Position numbers and translations under genes: made by a program. Shown piece after piece: positions 60,618 through 64,000 of a stretch of 64,000 bases of DNA. The stretch covers positions 744,001-808,000 of the forward strand of contig NZ_FUXW01000001.1 in assembly GCF_900167005.1 (NCBI RefSeq), given 5' to 3'. The notes beneath the pieces were generated by a model, which did no database searches, was not told where the DNA came from, and was given only the letters and a program-made list of their open reading frames with translations. Source of the DNA: Butyricicoccus pullicaecorum DSM 23266 (GTDB taxonomy: Bacteria > Bacillota > Clostridia > Oscillospirales > Butyricicoccaceae). Position 1 is the first letter of the stretch. Each line of letters opens with the position of its first letter.

Positions 60618-61375
60618 AGCCGGACAACACGCAGGAAACCATTTATGTAGGGCTGGACACCGGCTTGCCGCCCTACCTGCCATATCCCCGGTTCCTGCTG
60701 AAAATGGACATTTCCCAGACCGCCAAGCTGCTCTATGCGCTGCTGTTAGACCGCACCACCCTGTCACAGCGGAACGGCTGGCAGGACGATCAGGGCAGCA
60801 CATTCATTGTCTATCCCATAGCGGAGATTGCCGAAATGCTGGATAAGGGGCAGACCGCCATTAAAGCCGCCTTGAACGAACTGGACGCAGCCGGACTTCT
60901 GGAACGGAAACGGGCGGGATTTTCCGCAGCCAACCGCTTGTATGTGAAGCTGCCGCCATTAGTACGGATTTCCGACCCTATGACAGTCGGAAAAGCGACC
61001 CTCATAAGTGCGGAAAACCGACCTACTGATGGTCGGAAAAGCGACCTTATGACGGTCGGAAAACCGACCCCTAACAACCTTACTATAAACAACCTGATAG
61101 AAAACCAAACAATGGGAGTGAGTGGAGAGCCGCACAAACCGTTTGGCAGATATGAGAATGTTTTTCTGACCGAAGCCGAGTATGACCAGTTGCAGGCAGA
61201 ATACCCGGACAGACTGGAACGGTTCATCGAGGAAATGAGCCGCTACCTTGCCGCCAACGGGAGAACCTACCAGAACTATGCCGCCGCCCTGCGGATCTGG
61301 GCGGAGAACGACAAAAAGGACGCCCCGAAACAGGGCGTCCCGGACTACACCTGCAAGGAGGGAGAAAGTTTATGA
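60614..61375 (+). CDS. Replication initiator (RepA_N/DnaD-like winged helix)
   Basis: 253 residues. The N-terminal winged helix (YPRFLLKMDISQTAKLLYALLLDR, VYPIAEIAEMLDKGQTAIKAALNELDAAGLLERKR) resembles RepA_N-type initiators. A middle segment with repeated MTVGK is encoded by the iterons, and the C-terminal domain has YDQLQAEYPDRLERFIEEMSRYLA. It likely initiates replication at repeats inside its own gene. Coupled to the DnaC-like gene by an overlap. Confidence 0.82.
   Translation: MKPDNTQETIYVGLDTGLPPYLPYPRFLLKMDISQTAKLLYALLLDRTTLSQRNGWQDDQGSTFIVYPIAEIAEMLDKGQTAIKAALNELDAAGLLERKRAGFSAANRLYVKLPPLVRISDPMTVGKATLISAENRPTDGRKSDLMTVGKPTPNNLTINNLIENQTMGVSGEPHKPFGRYENVFLTEAEYDQLQAEYPDRLERFIEEMSRYLAANGRTYQNYAAALRIWAENDKKDAPKQGVPDYTCKEGESL
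60962..61076 (+). repeat. Five 23-bp iterons within rep (putative origin)
   Basis: Units begin at 60962, 60985, 61008, 61031 and 61054, exactly 23 bp apart. The core is GGTCGGAAAA(G/C)CGACC, itself an inverted repeat. Since 23 is not a multiple of three, the units fall in all reading frames, so DNA binding rather than protein sequence keeps them. This matches origins located inside initiator genes. Confidence 0.75.
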
Positions 61376-62205
61376 ACAAAATCGAGAATATCAATCTGCT
61401 GCCGGATACCGAGCCGGACAGCGGTGACTACACAGGCGAGGACGGTTTGCTGTACTGCGGAAAATGCCGCAAGCCCAAAGAAGCCTATTTCCCGGAGGGC
61501 AAGACGCTTTTCGGACTTGACCGCCACCCGGCAGAGTGCGACTGCCAGAGGGCGCAGCGGATTGAGCGTGAAGCCGCCGAACAGCAGCGCAGACACCTTG
61601 ACACCGTAGAGAACTTGAAACGCCGGGGATTTTCCGATACCGCCATGCGGGACTGGACATTTGAAAACGACAACGGCAGGAACCCGCAGACTGCTGTTGC
61701 CCGGTTCTATGCGGAGCATTGGGACACCATGCAGGCCGAGAACATCGGCTATCTCTTTTGGGGCGGTGTGGGAACTGGAAAAAGCTACCTTGCGGGCTGT
61801 ATCGCAAACGCCCTGATGGAGAACGAAATCCCCGTCCGCATGACGAATTTTGCCGCAATCCTCAATGACTTTGCCGCCAGCTTCGAGGGCAGGAACGAGT
61901 ACATCTCCCGGCTCTGCCGCTATCCGCTGCTGATTTTGGACGATTTCGGCATGGAGCGTGGAACAGAATACGGGCTGGAACAGGTTTACAGCGTCATTGA
62001 CAGCCGATACCGCAGCCGCAGGCCGCTGATCGTTACCACCAACCTGACCTTGCAGCAAATCCAGAACCCGCCGGACACCGCCCATGCCCGTATCTATGAC
62101 CGGCTGCTGGAAATGTGCGCCCCCGTCCGTTTTACGGGCGGCAATTTCCGCAGAGAAACCGCACAGGCCAAGCTGGAACGGCTGAAAAATCTGATGAATG
62201 AGTGA
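61372..62205 (+). CDS. DnaC/IstB-like helicase loader ATPase
   Basis: 277 residues. The N-terminal cysteine cluster (YCGKCRKPK, ECDCQRAQ) is followed by an AAA+ ATPase with Walker A GGVGTGKS near residue 130 and Walker B LLILDDF near 188, then VTTNLTLQQIQN (sensor I). It would load the host replicative helicase at the rep origin. Follows rep with a four-base overlap. Confidence 0.9.
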   Translation: MNKIENINLLPDTEPDSGDYTGEDGLLYCGKCRKPKEAYFPEGKTLFGLDRHPAECDCQRAQRIEREAAEQQRRHLDTVENLKRRGFSDTAMRDWTFENDNGRNPQTAVARFYAEHWDTMQAENIGYLFWGGVGTGKSYLAGCIANALMENEIPVRMTNFAAILNDFAASFEGRNEYISRLCRYPLLILDDFGMERGTEYGLEQVYSVIDSRYRSRRPLIVTTNLTLQQIQNPPDTAHARIYDRLLEMCAPVRFTGGNFRRETAQAKLERLKNLMNE

Positions 62206-62217
62206 AAGGAGTAGCCT

Positions 62218-62403
62218 ATGGCAGATAACAAGCAGATCACCCGAACCAATTCCCGCCGCCCCGACTGCGTAACGGAAATCCGCATGGGCAACTCTGTCCT
62301 TGTGGTGTCCGGCTTTTTCAAGCAGGGCAGCAACGAAACCGCCGCCGACAAAATGGCAAAGGTATTGCAGGCCGAAGCTGCTACACAAAAACCGGCGATA
62401 TGA
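62218..62403 (+). CDS. tnpW: TnpW family protein
   Basis: 61 residues (TEIRMGNSVLVVSGFFKQGS, ETAADKMAKVLQAEA), the TnpW family. GAAAGGAG precedes the start. Last gene of the rep operon. Function unknown. Confidence 0.85.
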   Translation: MADNKQITRTNSRRPDCVTEIRMGNSVLVVSGFFKQGSNETAADKMAKVLQAEAATQKPAI

Positions 62404-62413
62404 CGGGACATAG

Positions 62414-62450
62414 AAAAGCGGTCACGCCGGGGAATGTGGCCGCTTTTTAT
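62414..62450 (+). terminator. Terminator of the rep-dnaC-tnpW operon
   Basis: Arms AAAGCGG.CAC and GTG.CCGCTTT with a 10-base loop and TTTTT. It also separates the convergent gene at 62456. Confidence 0.82.
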
Positions 62451-62455
62451 ACCTT

Positions 62456-62761
62456 TCAGAAATTAAACATAGGGCAATCTTTGTATCGCTCTGGTATTGG
62501 TAATTCATCAATCCCTATTGGACCAAGATTTTCAATAAATACCGATTGCTCTTTGGGAAATATGAATCTATTGAGATACTCAATGAAATCCCGTTCATTG
62601 TAACATAGGCCACCGTTAAACCTATACTTTTTTGCGTGGGGACTTGTTTTAAGCCATTTGTCACAAAATTCAATGCAGTATTCAGTTAGATTGTCAGCTA
62701 CAATGTTCGGAACAGAATAAACTATCCTATCGCCATCGGCGCTAATGATTACATTTTTCAT
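62456..62761 (-). CDS. Hypothetical orphan gene, opposite strand
   Basis: 101 residues (MKNVIISADGDRIVYSVPNI, YCIEFCDKWLKTSPHAKKYRF, PIPERYKDCPMFNF), AT-rich and opposed to its neighbours. GGTGGAG precedes the start. No family recognised. It interrupts the usual tnpW-recombinase order, so it is probably an accessory insertion. Confidence 0.65.
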   Translation of the reverse strand: MKNVIISADGDRIVYSVPNIVADNLTEYCIEFCDKWLKTSPHAKKYRFNGGLCYNERDFIEYLNRFIFPKEQSVFIENLGPIGIDELPIPERYKDCPMFNF

Positions 62762-62907
62762 TTCTCCACCCCGTAAATTTGTTTTTTATATCATATCACG
62801 GATTTGTAAATATTTGCATAATAAAATGAAAACAATAAATTGCTACAAGAAAAATGACAATTTGACAAATTATAAAGAAGCAGATTTGACGCTTTCACCG
62901 CTATACA

Positions 62908-64000
<1,093 letters not shown>

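Noticed and set aside
60962-61076. Possible CRISPR array
   Set aside because: The 23-bp units are contiguous without spacers and lie inside a gene; they are iterons.

Overview
The window looks like accessory DNA from a gut-type Clostridia (Bacillota). Shine-Dalgarno sites are strong, genes are densely coupled by ATGA overlaps, and the conjugation proteins (Maff2, PcfB, DUF4366, DUF4315, CD1845-like, TnpV, TnpW) are families typical of Tn1549-like elements of Ruminococcaceae, Lachnospiraceae and Clostridioides. I cannot name the species. No rRNA, tRNA or CRISPR array was seen. Nearly everything is mobile or cargo.

Layout. (1) 1-11 kb, mostly minus strand: a YtrA-type regulator with a partial ABC ATPase; a MATE efflux gene behind an elaborate leader (sigma-A promoter, 30-codon leader ORF, four hairpins); and a two-component system with an ABC ATPase, two paralogous FtsX-like permeases and a small membrane protein. 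Four promoters in this last cluster share one operator sequence. An XRE regulator follows. (2) About 11.5-45.1 kb, minus strand: a nearly full conjugative backbone (ICE A). It reads from ParA/ParB through an antirepressor, DUF6017, PcfB, VirD4, Maff2, VirB6, PrgI, VirB4, a CHAP hydrolase, DUF4315, DUF4366, topoisomerase III, a CHC2/ArdC-like protein, TTRAP, a 2875-residue methylase/SNF2 polyvalent protein, DUF3848/3849 and MobC to a MOBP relaxase. A DUF1016 nuclease and a small partner with their own promoter sit between the backbone and the relaxase. No integrase for ICE A is visible. (3) About 45.14-52.2 kb, plus strand: a mobilizable module (B) with a 5'-truncated serine recombinase, TnpV, an lnu(C)-like lincosamide resistance gene, an RSF1010-like oriT, DUF3847, a MOBQ relaxase, a primase/ATPase and a TnpW-like protein. 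(4) 52.25-53.41 kb, plus strand: a broken second copy of the ICE virD4-maff2 junction. (5) 53.4-64 kb, plus strand: a mobilizable element (D) carrying tet(W) with its attenuator, a methyltransferase, a sigma-like factor, MobC, a second MOBP relaxase, a rep gene with internal iterons, a DnaC-like loader, TnpW and a large serine recombinase that runs off the window.

How it works together. ICE A supplies the type IV secretion apparatus and coupling protein. Modules B and D carry only their own relaxase, oriT and replication functions, so they probably travel through ICE A-type machinery (inference). The region is therefore a composite resistance island with three relaxases, three candidate transfer origins and two drug resistance genes, plus efflux and peptide-stress-type transporters. 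The most unusual features are a tnpV gene nested in another frame of the giant helicase gene, a 27-bp perfect palindrome inside parB, five 23-bp iterons inside rep, a conserved oriT-like block beside both MOBP relaxases, and terminator hairpins repeatedly placed in front of ribosome binding sites.
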